Made by a program: the position numbers and the translations under genes
From: Nitrospinota bacterium
GTDB taxonomy: Bacteria > JADFOP01
Assembly: GCA_022562795.1 (NCBI GenBank)
Contig: JADFOP010000007.1
Coordinates: 1 to 64,000, forward strand
DNA length: 64,000 bases
Direction of reading: 5' to 3'
Part shown: positions 42,764 through 52,061 of the stretch, piece by piece
How the letters are laid out: every line of letters starts with the position of its first letter
Numbering within the stretch: the stretch's first letter is position 1
Notes under the pieces: model-generated
Database searches by the model: none
Told to the model about the DNA's origin: nothing
The model's input: the letters and a program-made list of their open reading frames with translations, nothing else

Positions 42764-42930
42764 AACGTTTCGTTCCGCATTCTACCGACCAATGACTCGA
42801 AGGCGCAATGGGGACCCTAGTGAGCTGATTGAGGAGGGACTCACACGGGTCGTCTCAGACGTTTAAGGAAAAGTCTCTCAAACAAAAAATCCGCACCCAG
42901 ATTCTCCCAGAGCAAATAAAACCCGTCCCA

Positions 42931-44124
42931 CTATTTTATGTAAATGAGCAGGCGTTCACCCGCGTAGATTGGCTCGCCCTTGCGTATGCTGTTCCACTTG
43001 CGCAGCGCCTTGATTGTAACCCCGTAGCGTTCGGAGATAGCCCAAAGGCTGTCACCCTTCTTGACCCGATATTTGACAGCCTTGCGCCCTTTGAGGGCAG
43101 CCATGGTCTGGCGCCTGTTACGCTGGCGGATGGCTTTGAGGTTGGCTTGAAAGTCCTTCGCCGCCCCGGCGGGAACGCGGATACGATGGACCCCACGGGG
43201 CAGGCTATCGCGGCGCAACTGGGGGTTCAGTTTCTTGATGTGGCGGAAGTAGGTCCCGCCCGCCTCGGCCACATCCCTTAGGTGAAGCTTACTGCCGCGC
43301 ACCCTCAAATTAATCCAAGTGGTGGCCAAAGGCTCGTAGAGCTCGGCCGCTTCAAGTGCAAATCCATACTTCGCAGGGTTCTCAAGGATAATTTTGGCTG
43401 CGATGATTCGGAAGACATACCGTTCGGTCTCCCTGGGCAGGGCGAGCTGATAGTAGTTGACGACCCTCTGGGTGAGCATCGCCTCGCGCACCCGTTCGGC
43501 CCCGGAGTTGTACGCGGCCAGGGCCAGGGGCCAGCTCTGAAAATCCTCAAAGAGGTCCTTGAGGTACCGGAGCGCCCCATCGGTGGCCTTCTCAAAGTCG
43601 CGCCGCTCGTCCAACCAGTAGGTATGGCTCATGCCGTAACTCCGTCCCGTCGAACGGATGAACTGCCACATTCCAACAGCCCCGGCCCCACTGCGGGCCT
43701 GGGGGTTGAGGCTCGACTCAACAACCGTCATGTACTTCACATCATCCGGCAGACCTGCAAGACGAATGTGGCTCTCGATGTGGGGGAAGTAACGGTTAGC
43801 CCGCTTTAGCCAGAGAATGACAAGCGGCTCACCCGAAAGGATGGAAAGAAATTCCCGCTCTAGGCGCTCTTTTACGTCCCAAAGCTCTATGGGAACGTGC
43901 TCGCCGCAAAATACGATGGCCTTCGGGAGCTTGTATGAAGCCAGAGGGAGGCGGTGATTGGCGGCATGGAATTCACTTAGTAAATCGCTGGTGGCATCGC
44001 CCGAGGATTCTTGGGCCTGTGCCGAAACGGCCACGAGGCATATAAGGACAAGAGCAATGGAGAACAGCGCCCGAAGGATGGGGACCCCGCCTGCCGAAAC
44101 CCCCGCCATCGAACGGCTATTCAT
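42931..44124 (-). CDS. membrane-bound lytic transglycosylase, MltD-like, with LysM
   Basis: A signal peptide (LRALFSIALVLICLVAVSAQAQ) is followed by an SLT domain: catalytic Glu in YMTVVESSLNPQARSGAGAVGMWQF, then TGRSYGMSHTYWLDERRDFEKA and LALAAYNSGAERVREAM, and one C-terminal LysM (YRVKKGDSLWAISERYGVT) for peptidoglycan binding. The ATG at 44124 is chosen because it puts the signal peptide at the N terminus; the frame is open to 44229. About 397 residues. It is divergent from the symporter gene. Confidence 0.9.
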   Translation of the reverse strand: MNSRSMAGVSAGGVPILRALFSIALVLICLVAVSAQAQESSGDATSDLLSEFHAANHRLPLASYKLPKAIVFCGEHVPIELWDVKERLEREFLSILSGEPLVILWLKRANRYFPHIESHIRLAGLPDDVKYMTVVESSLNPQARSGAGAVGMWQFIRSTGRSYGMSHTYWLDERRDFEKATDGALRYLKDLFEDFQSWPLALAAYNSGAERVREAMLTQRVVNYYQLALPRETERYVFRIIAAKIILENPAKYGFALEAAELYEPLATTWINLRVRGSKLHLRDVAEAGGTYFRHIKKLNPQLRRDSLPRGVHRIRVPAGAAKDFQANLKAIRQRNRRQTMAALKGRKAVKYRVKKGDSLWAISERYGVTIKALRKWNSIRKGEPIYAGERLLIYIK

Positions 44125-44234
44125 AATCGACTCATGGCACACGGAGAAAAAACCCTCCCGAGCAAAGCACTCTTGACCCCAACATTTTAAGCTAACCCAT
44201 TCGGCAGAACCTTTGCAACCATTTTCCACATTTC

Positions 44235-44263
44235 TTGGAAGTATTCATCGGCTGTGGTATGAT
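44235..44263 (+). promoter_or_regulatory. promoter of the symporter gene
   Basis: TTGGAA (44235-44240), 17-nt spacer, TATGAT (44258-44263). The leader to the ATG is about 145 nt; I recognise no riboswitch in it. Confidence 0.5.
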
Positions 44264-44415
44264 TTCGCATCCCGAGCCCTCCTGGCGCTGGGGTAAAAAA
44301 CAGCTTGTCCCCCAAGGACGCCATCGGTGCCGGCCAGCTTTGAGGGCCGTCCATCCCGCGGGCTTGCTTCGTAGCCAAAAACCCCTTTCCAAGCCTGGAG
44401 ACCGCCACGAAAGAG

Positions 44416-45918
44416 ATGAGCGCCGGCAGAGAACAGTGGCGAACCCGTCGTGGTTTCCTCTTTGCTGCCATAGGCAGCGCCATCGGCCTGGGCAACATCT
44501 GGCGCTTCTCCTACATGACTTACACCAACGGCGGGGCGGCTTTTCTTATCCCATACGCACTGGCCCTCATTACGGCTGGCATCCCCATCCTCATCCTTGA
44601 GTTCGGCCTGGGCCACCGTATGGGGGTAGCCGCGCCCCTAGCCTTCCGACGCATCGATAGACGGTGGGAGCTTCTGGGCTGGTGGCCTATTATCTTTATC
44701 ATGATCGGAATCGAGCTCTACTATACAGTCATCCTCGGATGGTGCGTGAATTACCTAGCCTACGCCACCCGGCTGACCTGGGGCGCCGACGCCAACGCCT
44801 TCTTTTTCAAGGAGTTTCTGCAACTCTCCGGAGGGCCCTGGGAGGTGGGCAAGCCCGTGGGCGTGATAGTAATCGGGCTGGCCATCGTGTGGGCGGCCAA
44901 CTGGTTCATCTGCACCAAAGGCATCCAGAAGGGTGTGGAGCGCGCCTGCCTCGTATTCATGCCGCTGTTGGTCTTCCTCATCGCCATGCTCATAATCCGG
45001 GGCTTCACCCTCCCCGGCGCCAAGCAGGGGCTCACTTGGTACCTGAAGCCCGACTTCTCCAAACTCACAAACCTGGCCGTCTGGCGAAGCGCCTATAGCC
45101 AAACTTTCTTCAGCCTCTCCATCGCATTCGGCATCATGATTACCTACGCCAGTTATCTGCCGCGCAAGGCCGACATAACCGCAAGCGCCATCATCACCGG
45201 CTGCGCCGACTTCGCCTTCAGTATCTTCGCAGGCTTAGCGGTCTTTGCGACCATGGGATTCATGGCGCACACCTCCGGGTTGCCCTTCGATAAGGTCGTC
45301 ACCGAGGGAATCGGGCTCGCCTTCGTCGCCTACCCAAAGGCCATCAACGCCATGCCCTACTTGCCGGCGGCCTTCGGGATTGCCTTCTTCCTCGCCCTCA
45401 TCATCGCAGGACTCTCCTCATCGGTCTCAATAGTCGAGGCCTTCGCATCGAGCCTCATGGACGAGTACGGCATAAGCCGCGGCGTGACTATCACCCTAAG
45501 CTGCATCGCGGGCTTCATCCTAAGCCTCATCTTCACGACCCGTGGAGGCCTCTTCTGGCTCGATATCGTAGACCACTACATCCTGGAGTACGGGCTCATT
45601 GTGGTGGGCCTGCTGGAGTGTCTCGTGATCGGGTGGGTTTTCGGGGCCGGAAACATGCGGAAACATGTCAACGCCACCAGCTCCATCAAGATTGGGCGCG
45701 TTTGGGAGTTCTTCATCAAGTATTTGACGCCCGCCATCCTGGGCTTCATCCTCGTGGCTACCCTCATCGAAGAGGTTCAGGCCCCCTACGGTGGATACCC
45801 CCGGTTGGCAACTCTTCTTATAGGCGGTGGGTGGCTGGTAATGACTCTCCTGGTGGCCTGGTTCCTCACCACCCGCCGAAAACGGATCGACGTCCAGCAT
45901 CTTCCGGAAAGCCCCTGA
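44416..45918 (+). CDS. sodium:neurotransmitter symporter family (NSS/SNF) transporter
   Basis: LeuT-type Na+-coupled transporter, usually for amino acids. TM1 carries the signature FLFAAIGSAIGLGNIWRFSYM with the unwound segment that binds substrate and sodium; TGGAAFLIPY-like NGGAAFLIPYALAL follows. About 12 hydrophobic segments in 500 residues. Substrate unknown; amino-acid uptake would fit the glycine reductase genes elsewhere in the window, but they are 30 kb away. Its own promoter lies 150 bp upstream. Confidence 0.9.
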   Translation: MSAGREQWRTRRGFLFAAIGSAIGLGNIWRFSYMTYTNGGAAFLIPYALALITAGIPILILEFGLGHRMGVAAPLAFRRIDRRWELLGWWPIIFIMIGIELYYTVILGWCVNYLAYATRLTWGADANAFFFKEFLQLSGGPWEVGKPVGVIVIGLAIVWAANWFICTKGIQKGVERACLVFMPLLVFLIAMLIIRGFTLPGAKQGLTWYLKPDFSKLTNLAVWRSAYSQTFFSLSIAFGIMITYASYLPRKADITASAIITGCADFAFSIFAGLAVFATMGFMAHTSGLPFDKVVTEGIGLAFVAYPKAINAMPYLPAAFGIAFFLALIIAGLSSSVSIVEAFASSLMDEYGISRGVTITLSCIAGFILSLIFTTRGGLFWLDIVDHYILEYGLIVVGLLECLVIGWVFGAGNMRKHVNATSSIKIGRVWEFFIKYLTPAILGFILVATLIEEVQAPYGGYPRLATLLIGGGWLVMTLLVAWFLTTRRKRIDVQHLPESP

Positions 45919-45937
45919 GGCTGCCTTATACTGTTTC

Positions 45938-47191
45938 TCATTCCGACGGAACGTACCGGTGTAAGATTACCAGGCCCGCCCCCACCATGACGGCCAGCAC
46001 CGCAACGGCTATCCGATACCGGAGCGCCCCTGGCAAGCCGGCGGCCGCCCACACGATGCCGCCCCAGACCAGCGGCCCCACGATGGCGGCGGCTTTGCCG
46101 CTCATCGCATAGAGGCCGAAGAACTCCGCCAGCTCGTCCCCAGGGACAAGCCTTACGAGCAGGGGCCGCGCGGCCGTCCACGTCCCGCCGAGACAGATCC
46201 CGATGGCCGAGCCAAGCACCCACGCCACGAGCCCGTGGCTGGCCAGGGCGAGAACCACCAGGCAGACGAGCCACCCGACCAGCACCCCCTCGAGGGTCCG
46301 CTTCGGCCCCACCCTGTCGACCAGCCGACCCAATACCAAAGAGCCCGCGACGGCCGAGACGGTCGATAGGATGAAGAAGGGGGTGAGCTCACTGTCGGTG
46401 AAACCCCATACCCGATGGGCGTAGACGGCCATGAAGATTATCACCGTGGCGATGGCCTCCTCGTAGAGGAACTTTGCTACGAGGAAGGCCCTAAGGCCGG
46501 GGTAGAGGCGGGCGTTGGTAAGGGTCTCACGCACCTTCCCGAAGGCCTCCATCCAGGAGGGACCTCGGGCCGGGGCGGGACGGGGCTCCGATGCCTCGGT
46601 CACCCAGAGAAGACAAGGCACGGCGAAAAGAGCGAAGAGGACGGCTGTGGGCAGGAACGTCGCAGCGCGGCCGGCGCCCGTGATGAATGGGACGTTCCAG
46701 CCGAAGAGGCTGCCGGTGGCGAAGGGCAGCACGAATATCATCCCGGCTATCGCACCCAAGTAGCCAAGAGCCACTCCGTAGCCCGATATGCGCCCCACTT
46801 CGGCCGGGCCGGCCACGGCCGGCAGGAGGGCGTTGTAGAAGACGAGGCCTCCCTGGTAGGCGTAGTTGGCCGCTATGAAGGCAACGACGGCGGCTGCCGG
46901 TGAGACGCGCCCCCCCATCCCGATGAGAGCAGTGAAGGCGCAGGCGACGGCCGTAAAGACGACAAGGAAGGCTCTACGGCGCCGGCCGTGGTCAGCCAGG
47001 ACCCCAAGGAGTGGCATGGAGAGGGCCACAAGGGCCATGGAGCCGCTGTTGGCCAGACTCACCCACAGGTCAGATGCTCCCAGGTCGGCCGTCAACCAGA
47101 GGGGAAAGTAGAGGGAGACGACGTTCATCGAGAAGATTGTGTTTGCGAAATCGTAGAAGCACCAAGAAGCAACCGTGCGGCGGGAGGACAT
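45938..47191 (-). CDS. MFS transporter, UMF1/Atg22-like
   Basis: N terminus SWCFYDFANTIFSMNVVSLYFPLWL is characteristic of the UMF1/Atg22 branch, whose fungal members export amino acids from vacuoles. About twelve hydrophobic segments, loop motif PLLGVLADHGRRRRAFLVVF, and the second-half GRLVDRVGPKRTLEGVLVG. 417 residues. Substrate unknown. Convergent with the symporter gene, 19 bp apart. Confidence 0.85.
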   Translation of the reverse strand: MSSRRTVASWCFYDFANTIFSMNVVSLYFPLWLTADLGASDLWVSLANSGSMALVALSMPLLGVLADHGRRRRAFLVVFTAVACAFTALIGMGGRVSPAAAVVAFIAANYAYQGGLVFYNALLPAVAGPAEVGRISGYGVALGYLGAIAGMIFVLPFATGSLFGWNVPFITGAGRAATFLPTAVLFALFAVPCLLWVTEASEPRPAPARGPSWMEAFGKVRETLTNARLYPGLRAFLVAKFLYEEAIATVIIFMAVYAHRVWGFTDSELTPFFILSTVSAVAGSLVLGRLVDRVGPKRTLEGVLVGWLVCLVVLALASHGLVAWVLGSAIGICLGGTWTAARPLLVRLVPGDELAEFFGLYAMSGKAAAIVGPLVWGGIVWAAAGLPGALRYRIAVAVLAVMVGAGLVILHRYVPSE

Positions 47192-47316
47192 TGTGGAGGC
47201 TAGTCGACGGGACGACTCAGGATCAGGATAATCACAGAGAGGCGGACCTCATATTGCGATGAGGGGCTCTGGTAGGCCATCGCCGCCGAGCCCACATGAG
47301 GTTCTAGCTACCGGCG

Positions 47317-47880
47317 TCAGTCGGCGCCCGACCACCGCTCGAAGAGCTTGTGAGCGACCCCCAGCCGGTCGCAGATCTTGCCCACCACATGGTTTACGAG
47401 GTCGTCCAAAGATTGGGGACGGTGGTAGAAGCCGGGGCTGGCCGGGAGGACGACGGCCCCGATCCGGGCGACTTTCAAGAGGTTCTCCAGGTGTCCCACG
47501 TGGAGCGGCGACTCCCTGGGTACGACGATGAGGGGCCGGCCCTCCTTGAGCATGACGTCAGCCGCCCGGTGGATGAGGTTCGTAGTCAACCCCGCTGCCA
47601 CGGTAGCCAGGGTGGAGGCGGAGCAGGGGCATATCACCATGGCCTCGAGGCCCGCGGTGCCACTGGCCGGAGTCGCCCCTATATCCCCAGGATCGTAGCA
47701 GGTGTAGGCCCTGGGGGCGATGTCGTCTACGGTGAGGTCGAGCTCGTGACCCATGACTTTAGCCCCGGAGCCAGAGACGATGAGATGAATCTCGGAGCCG
47801 GCGGCCGCCAGGGCCTCGACGAGCTTGACGCCGTAGATAGCCCCTGATGCGCCGGTTATCGCGACAACGATTCGCTGCAC
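47317..47880 (-). CDS. ubiX: flavin prenyltransferase UbiX
   Basis: Makes prenylated FMN, the cofactor of UbiD-type decarboxylases. N-terminal IVVAITGASGAIYGVKLVEAL (FMN loop), CPCSASTLATVAAGLTTNLIHRAADVMLKE and VVPRESPLHVGHLENLL are diagnostic. 187 residues; starts at GTG 47880. No ubiD is in the window. Confidence 0.95.
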   Translation of the reverse strand: MQRIVVAITGASGAIYGVKLVEALAAAGSEIHLIVSGSGAKVMGHELDLTVDDIAPRAYTCYDPGDIGATPASGTAGLEAMVICPCSASTLATVAAGLTTNLIHRAADVMLKEGRPLIVVPRESPLHVGHLENLLKVARIGAVVLPASPGFYHRPQSLDDLVNHVVGKICDRLGVAHKLFERWSGAD

Positions 47881-47961
47881 GGGGGATTGCTCCTCAGGGG
47901 GTCTGTGCCATATGTGGGAATCTTAGGCCCAGATCGGGGGAAAGTCAACGCGCAAAAAGGT

Positions 47962-48486
47962 TTACCCCCCCAGGGCTTTCACCAGCTCTCGGCAAAACGC
48001 CGGCAGGTCGGAGGGCATGCGGGAGGTGACCAGCGTTCCGTCCACCACCACCTCCTTATCAACCCACGTCGCCCCGGCGTTGACCATATCGTCTTTGATG
48101 GCGAAGAAGCTCGTCAGCGTCTTGCCCTGGAGAATCCCCGCGGAGACGAGCATCCAGCCGGCGTGGCAAATGGCGGCCACCACCTTGCCCTCATCGTGCA
48201 TGGCACGAACGAAGTCAACGAGCTCGGGGCTGCGTCGCATGTGGTCGGGGGCGTAACCGCCGGGGATGACGACGGCGTCGTATGTGGCGGCCTGAGCCTC
48301 CTTGGCCTCCACGGTGGCCTCCACCGGGTATCCGTACTTGCTGGTGAATTTCCCCTTCTTGGCGGCAACGATGTCAACCTGGGCCCCTTCTTCGATGAGC
48401 CGATAGTATGGGACCCATAGCTCCGTATCCTCGTAGAAGTTGTCCGCCAGAACGGCTACCCTCTTGCCCGTCAGATGATGAGACAT
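47962..48486 (-). CDS. DJ-1/PfpI family protein
   Basis: Glutamine amidotransferase-like fold. The nucleophile cysteine is in VVAAICHAGWMLVSAG, the elbow Glu in LADNFYEDTELWVP and the pattern VVIPGGYAPDHMRR is typical of PfpI proteins, which act as proteases, deglycases or stress proteins. ATG at 48486 gives MSHHLTGKRVAVL; an in-frame ATG at 48510 is possible. 174 residues. Confidence 0.85.
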   Translation of the reverse strand: MSHHLTGKRVAVLADNFYEDTELWVPYYRLIEEGAQVDIVAAKKGKFTSKYGYPVEATVEAKEAQAATYDAVVIPGGYAPDHMRRSPELVDFVRAMHDEGKVVAAICHAGWMLVSAGILQGKTLTSFFAIKDDMVNAGATWVDKEVVVDGTLVTSRMPSDLPAFCRELVKALGG

Positions 48487-48587
48487 CAGCTCTATCTCCT
48501 TATTTATCAAAATGTTTACCAGGAATATCTAAAGCATTGCTTTAATCATGTTCCCTCATCCCGGAAGGGAGATACGCCTCCTTCCCC

Positions 48588-49901
48588 TCAAGGTGTGATC
48601 CGCCCCATGAGACGCGGGAATGGGATCGCCTCCCTGATGTGCCTGAGGCCGCAGAGCCACCCGACGGTGCGCTCGATCCCCAGGCCGAAGCCCCCGTGGG
48701 GCACGCTCCCGTAGCGACGAAGGTCCAAGTACCAATCGAAGGCCTCCTTCGGGAGATCGTGCGCGCCGATCTTCTCTTCGAGACGGGCGAGGTCGTCTTC
48801 GCGCTGGCCGCCTCCGATAATCTCCCCGTAGCCCTCCGGGGCCAGCATATCGCAACAGAGGGCGAGCTCGGGCCGCTCCGGGTCGTTCTTCATGTAGAAG
48901 GCCTTAACTTGGGTCGGATAGCGATGGATAAGGAGCGGCTTATCAAAGAGTTCCGAGAGGACCGTCTCCTCGTCGCCGCCGAAATCATCCCCCCACGTCA
49001 TGGCGACATCTCGGGCCTTGAGGCTTTCGACGGCCTCGTCGTAGCTTATGCGCGGGTAAGGTTTCTCGGCCGCCGGCTCGAGCGCCGCGACGTCCCTCCC
49101 CAACGTCTCAAGCTCCCGGCCGCACTCGCTTATAGCCCGGCCGACAATGGTCGCCACGTAGTCCTCGGCCAGGTCCATGACGGCATCGAGGTCGGCGTAG
49201 GCGACCTCCGGCTCGATCATCCAGAACTCCGTGAGGTGGCGTCGGGTCTTCGACTTCTCGGCGCGGAAAGTCGGCCCAAAGCAGTAGACCCGGCCGAAAG
49301 CCATCGCGGCCGCCTCCATGTAGAGCTGGCCGCTTTGAGTCAGGAAAGCCGTCTCGCCGAAGTAGTCGGTGGCGAAGAGCGTCGAGGTGCCTTCGCACGC
49401 CGCAGGGGTGAAGATGGGGGCGTCTATGAGGGTGAAGCCCCGCTCGTCGAAGTAGTCCCGGCTGGCCTTAATCACGGCGCCTCTGACCTTAAGTATGGCG
49501 TGCTGGCGGGCCGAGCGCAGCCAGAGGTGGCGGTTGTCCATGAGGAAGGCCACCCCGTGCTCCTTGGGACCGATGGGGTAGCCCGGGGCGAGCTGGACCA
49601 CATCGAGCGTCTCGACCCCCAGCTCGTAGCCGATGGGGCTTCGGGCATCGGCCCGAACGTTGCCGACCACCACGAGGCTCGACTCCTGAGTGACGGCGTC
49701 GGAGCGCTCAAAGACCTCCGGGCTCACGTCGGCCCTGGAGACCACGCACTGGATCGTCCCCGTGCCGTCCCGCACCTGGAGAAAGTGGAGCTTTCCCGAG
49801 GAGCGCTTGCTATAGAGCCAGCCTTTGAGGGTGATGGTCCGGCCCTCGTGGCGGGCTATGTCGGCTACGTAGACGTGCTCGGACAACGTAGATCCCCCCA
49901 C
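48588..49901 (-). CDS. asnS: asparagine--tRNA ligase
   Basis: Class IIb synthetase. N-terminal OB-fold anticodon domain ([26 protein letters not shown]); motif 2 region [28 protein letters not shown] and motif 3 [26 protein letters not shown]. The FWMIEPE sequence and the N-terminal domain separate it from AspRS. 437 residues. GTG 49901 is the first start; a TTG at 49886 with GGGGGGAT before it is a plausible alternative. Confidence 0.95.
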   Translation of the reverse strand: MGGSTLSEHVYVADIARHEGRTITLKGWLYSKRSSGKLHFLQVRDGTGTIQCVVSRADVSPEVFERSDAVTQESSLVVVGNVRADARSPIGYELGVETLDVVQLAPGYPIGPKEHGVAFLMDNRHLWLRSARQHAILKVRGAVIKASRDYFDERGFTLIDAPIFTPAACEGTSTLFATDYFGETAFLTQSGQLYMEAAAMAFGRVYCFGPTFRAEKSKTRRHLTEFWMIEPEVAYADLDAVMDLAEDYVATIVGRAISECGRELETLGRDVAALEPAAEKPYPRISYDEAVESLKARDVAMTWGDDFGGDEETVLSELFDKPLLIHRYPTQVKAFYMKNDPERPELALCCDMLAPEGYGEIIGGGQREDDLARLEEKIGAHDLPKEAFDWYLDLRRYGSVPHGGFGLGIERTVGWLCGLRHIREAIPFPRLMGRITP

Positions 49902-50082
49902 TCAAGGCCCATGCACTTCAATTCCTTAACCGCATGGCGACGGTACCATAGCTGCCCAGGTGAGACAAGGCTTCCGGGTATCGTCGTAAAGGTGGTGTCG
50001 GGGTGATCCGCCTGAGGTCCGCCTGAGGCGGGACTACCCGATGTGGTAACAACCTTGCCGGAAGTGGGTCGACCAAAAGAGC

Positions 50083-50111
50083 TTGCTCTGTTTCACCGAA
50101 TCTTGTATCAT
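50083..50111 (+). promoter_or_regulatory. promoter of the pyk leader
   Basis: TTGCTC (50083-50088), 17-nt spacer, TATCAT (50106-50111). Predicted start near 50118, about 230 nt before the pyk start codon. Confidence 0.6.
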
Positions 50112-50117
50112 TTTGTA

Positions 50118-50275
50118 GATCTCATTTTCGTTAGCAAGGTGTAGGGACAGCCTTTATGGCTGTCAGCCCGGACTACATCCTGCAGAACGCCTCGAAGGTG
50201 ACCGGGAGGGGGAAAGTCAGTGTACGGAGTTGTAAGCCGAGTTGCCCGTTTAAGGGGCAAGCTCGGCTTTTTTCA
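50118..50275 (+). ncRNA. structured leader RNA / possible riboswitch or attenuator upstream of pyk
   Basis: The leader contains a 7-bp hairpin GACAGCC-TTTAT-GGCTGTC (50146-50164), a CCCGG (50167-50171) pairing with CCGGG (50202-50206), a G-rich segment and then an intrinsic terminator before pyk. I cannot match it to a named riboswitch family. A short ORF (ATG 50156) overlaps the structure but looks accidental. It may equally be a free small RNA ending at the terminator. Confidence 0.4.
50234..50273 (+). terminator. intrinsic terminator within the pyk leader
   Basis: AGCCGAG-T-TGCCC pairs with GGGCA-A-GCTCGGCT (one bulged G) around a short loop and is followed by six T. Lies 73 bp before the pyk start, so it would stop transcripts before pyk unless read through. 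Confidence 0.85.
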
Positions 50276-50345
50276 TTATGGCTGGATTTATATAAGCAAC
50301 AGACGCGCGGCTCAAAAGTTGAGGTTTTCAGAATAGAGAATAAAC

Positions 50346-51788
50346 TTGAAGCTACCCAATCATAAAACAAAGATCGTGTGCACGATCGGGCCGGCTTCCC
50401 GCTCAGAGTCTGTCCTGAAGAAACTGGTCAAGAGTGGCATGAGTGTGGCCCGGCTCAATTTTTCTCACGGCACCCTTGAGGGTCACAGGGAAAATATCCG
50501 GCGCATACGCTCTGTAGCGGCCCAGTTAGATCGAGTAGTTACGACTCTTATTGATCTCCCCGGTCCCAAAATCCGCGTTGGCAAACTGCAGAACGAACCG
50601 CTTGTGCTTAAGAGAGGTGACAACGTGACCCTCACCACTAAGGATGTTCTTGGTACGACCTCCCTTATATCTGTCAATTACGACAGGTTACCAGAGAGCG
50701 TGTCTAAGGGTAGCCTCATCTTTCTCAACGATGGTTTTGTGGAATTGAAAGTACAGGAGGTATTAAGCAATGAGGTGAGGTGTAAGGTTACGATTGGTGG
50801 GCAATTACTATCCTACAAAGGCCTGAACCTTCCGAATGTAAAATTATTGATAGATGTAGTAACAGACAAAGATCTCGATTTTGTTGATTTTGGATTGAAG
50901 GAGGGGGTGGATGCCTTTAGCGTTTCGTTTGTAGAAAAGGCAGAGGATATCGTCAAGGTCAAGGAATTTGCAAGAAAAAAGGGCAAACCTATTTACGTGG
51001 TGGCAAAGATTGAGCGGGAAGAGGCAGTCAATAACTTCGATGAAATACTGAATGTGGCGGATGCGATTATGATCGCTCGTGGAGACCTTGGGGTGCAGAT
51101 ACCTCTAGAAGAGGTGCCTGCGGTCCAGAAAAAGCTCATCCACAAGTCAAATCTCTTGGGGCGTCCGGTCATCACCGCTACGCAAATGTTGGAATCCATG
51201 ACAGAGAACGTACGCCCAACTCGGGCTGAAGTAACAGATGTGGCAAACGCAATTTTGGATGGGACCGATGCCGTGATGCTGTCTGGAGAAACTGCGATTG
51301 GCCGATATCCTGTGGAGACGGTAAGAATGATGGCCAGAATCGCGGTGTCTATTGAACGTCAGCGGCTAAGCATAAGTCCATCATCGAACGTCGAAGAGTC
51401 CTTTCTGAGTGGTGTGGGTCAGAAGACCGTGTCGATTGAGGATGTTGTATCCCTGAATGTGATCGAAGCCATGCGCGCATTAAATGCACGCTTTATTTTG
51501 ACACCTACCGATACGGGCAATACACCTCGTCGTATCTCCAGATTTAAGCCCGATTGTTGGATTCTAGCTTTTAGTAAATGTGAGAGAACACACAGATTTT
51601 TATCATTGTCTTATGGAGTTTACCCATTTTTGATAGAGAACAAGGCTGATAGTTGGCATGATCTGGTAATGAAATTAATGAAAGATGCCAGATTAGGAAA
51701 AAGAGGTGACAAGGTGATATTAACTGAGGGCTTATCTTCTGGACAGGCTGGTGGTACCGATTCGCTTAGAATAATTACGTTGGTATGA
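50346..51788 (+). CDS. pyk: pyruvate kinase
   Basis: Makes ATP and pyruvate from phosphoenolpyruvate in glycolysis. Signatures: KIVCTIGPASRS, ARLNFSHGTLEGH, IDLPGPKIRVG, KIEREEAVNNFDEIL, IMIARGDLGVQIPLEEVP and TATQMLESM. 480 residues with the C-terminal domain. Starts at TTG 50346, with only a weak GAGAA before it. Noticeably AT-richer and differently coded than neighbours, which suggests acquisition. The stretch up to the terminator would control its expression. Confidence 0.95.
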   Translation: MKLPNHKTKIVCTIGPASRSESVLKKLVKSGMSVARLNFSHGTLEGHRENIRRIRSVAAQLDRVVTTLIDLPGPKIRVGKLQNEPLVLKRGDNVTLTTKDVLGTTSLISVNYDRLPESVSKGSLIFLNDGFVELKVQEVLSNEVRCKVTIGGQLLSYKGLNLPNVKLLIDVVTDKDLDFVDFGLKEGVDAFSVSFVEKAEDIVKVKEFARKKGKPIYVVAKIEREEAVNNFDEILNVADAIMIARGDLGVQIPLEEVPAVQKKLIHKSNLLGRPVITATQMLESMTENVRPTRAEVTDVANAILDGTDAVMLSGETAIGRYPVETVRMMARIAVSIERQRLSISPSSNVEESFLSGVGQKTVSIEDVVSLNVIEAMRALNARFILTPTDTGNTPRRISRFKPDCWILAFSKCERTHRFLSLSYGVYPFLIENKADSWHDLVMKLMKDARLGKRGDKVILTEGLSSGQAGGTDSLRIITLV

Positions 51789-52061
51789 CGACCGAGAACT
51801 ATCGTTTCTTTTTCACTTTACCGCATATCCGTAAAGGGTTCTGGTTCCCAGCTTCCCGGACATTTGATCCGAGTGAGGCCGCCTGGCACCACTGAGGAGG
51901 CGGTCGGCGGCCCAGCGTCTCTCCCTCCCCGCACCAGACCCCTCTGCCCGGCGTCCACAGGTCGTGTCGGGGTTCCGCCTTAGGCTGGAGCCGCCCTTGA
52001 CTTCCCTGCCTGCCGCCGATAGGATGGACGCCTATCTACAAGAAGACCATACCGTGAATTC
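51789..52061. other. intergenic region, pyk to phzF-like gene
   Basis: Contains the promoter at 51997-52025 and no gene I can recognise. No clear terminator after pyk was seen. Confidence 0.5.
51997..52025 (+). promoter_or_regulatory. promoter of the PhzF-family gene
   Basis: TTGACT (51997-52002), 17-nt spacer, TAGGAT (52020-52025); ATG is 37 bases after the -10 box. Confidence 0.55.

Noticed and set aside
50156-50365. Short ORF within the pyk leader
   Set aside because: It runs through a strong terminator hairpin and into pyk in another frame; no ribosome-binding site or family.
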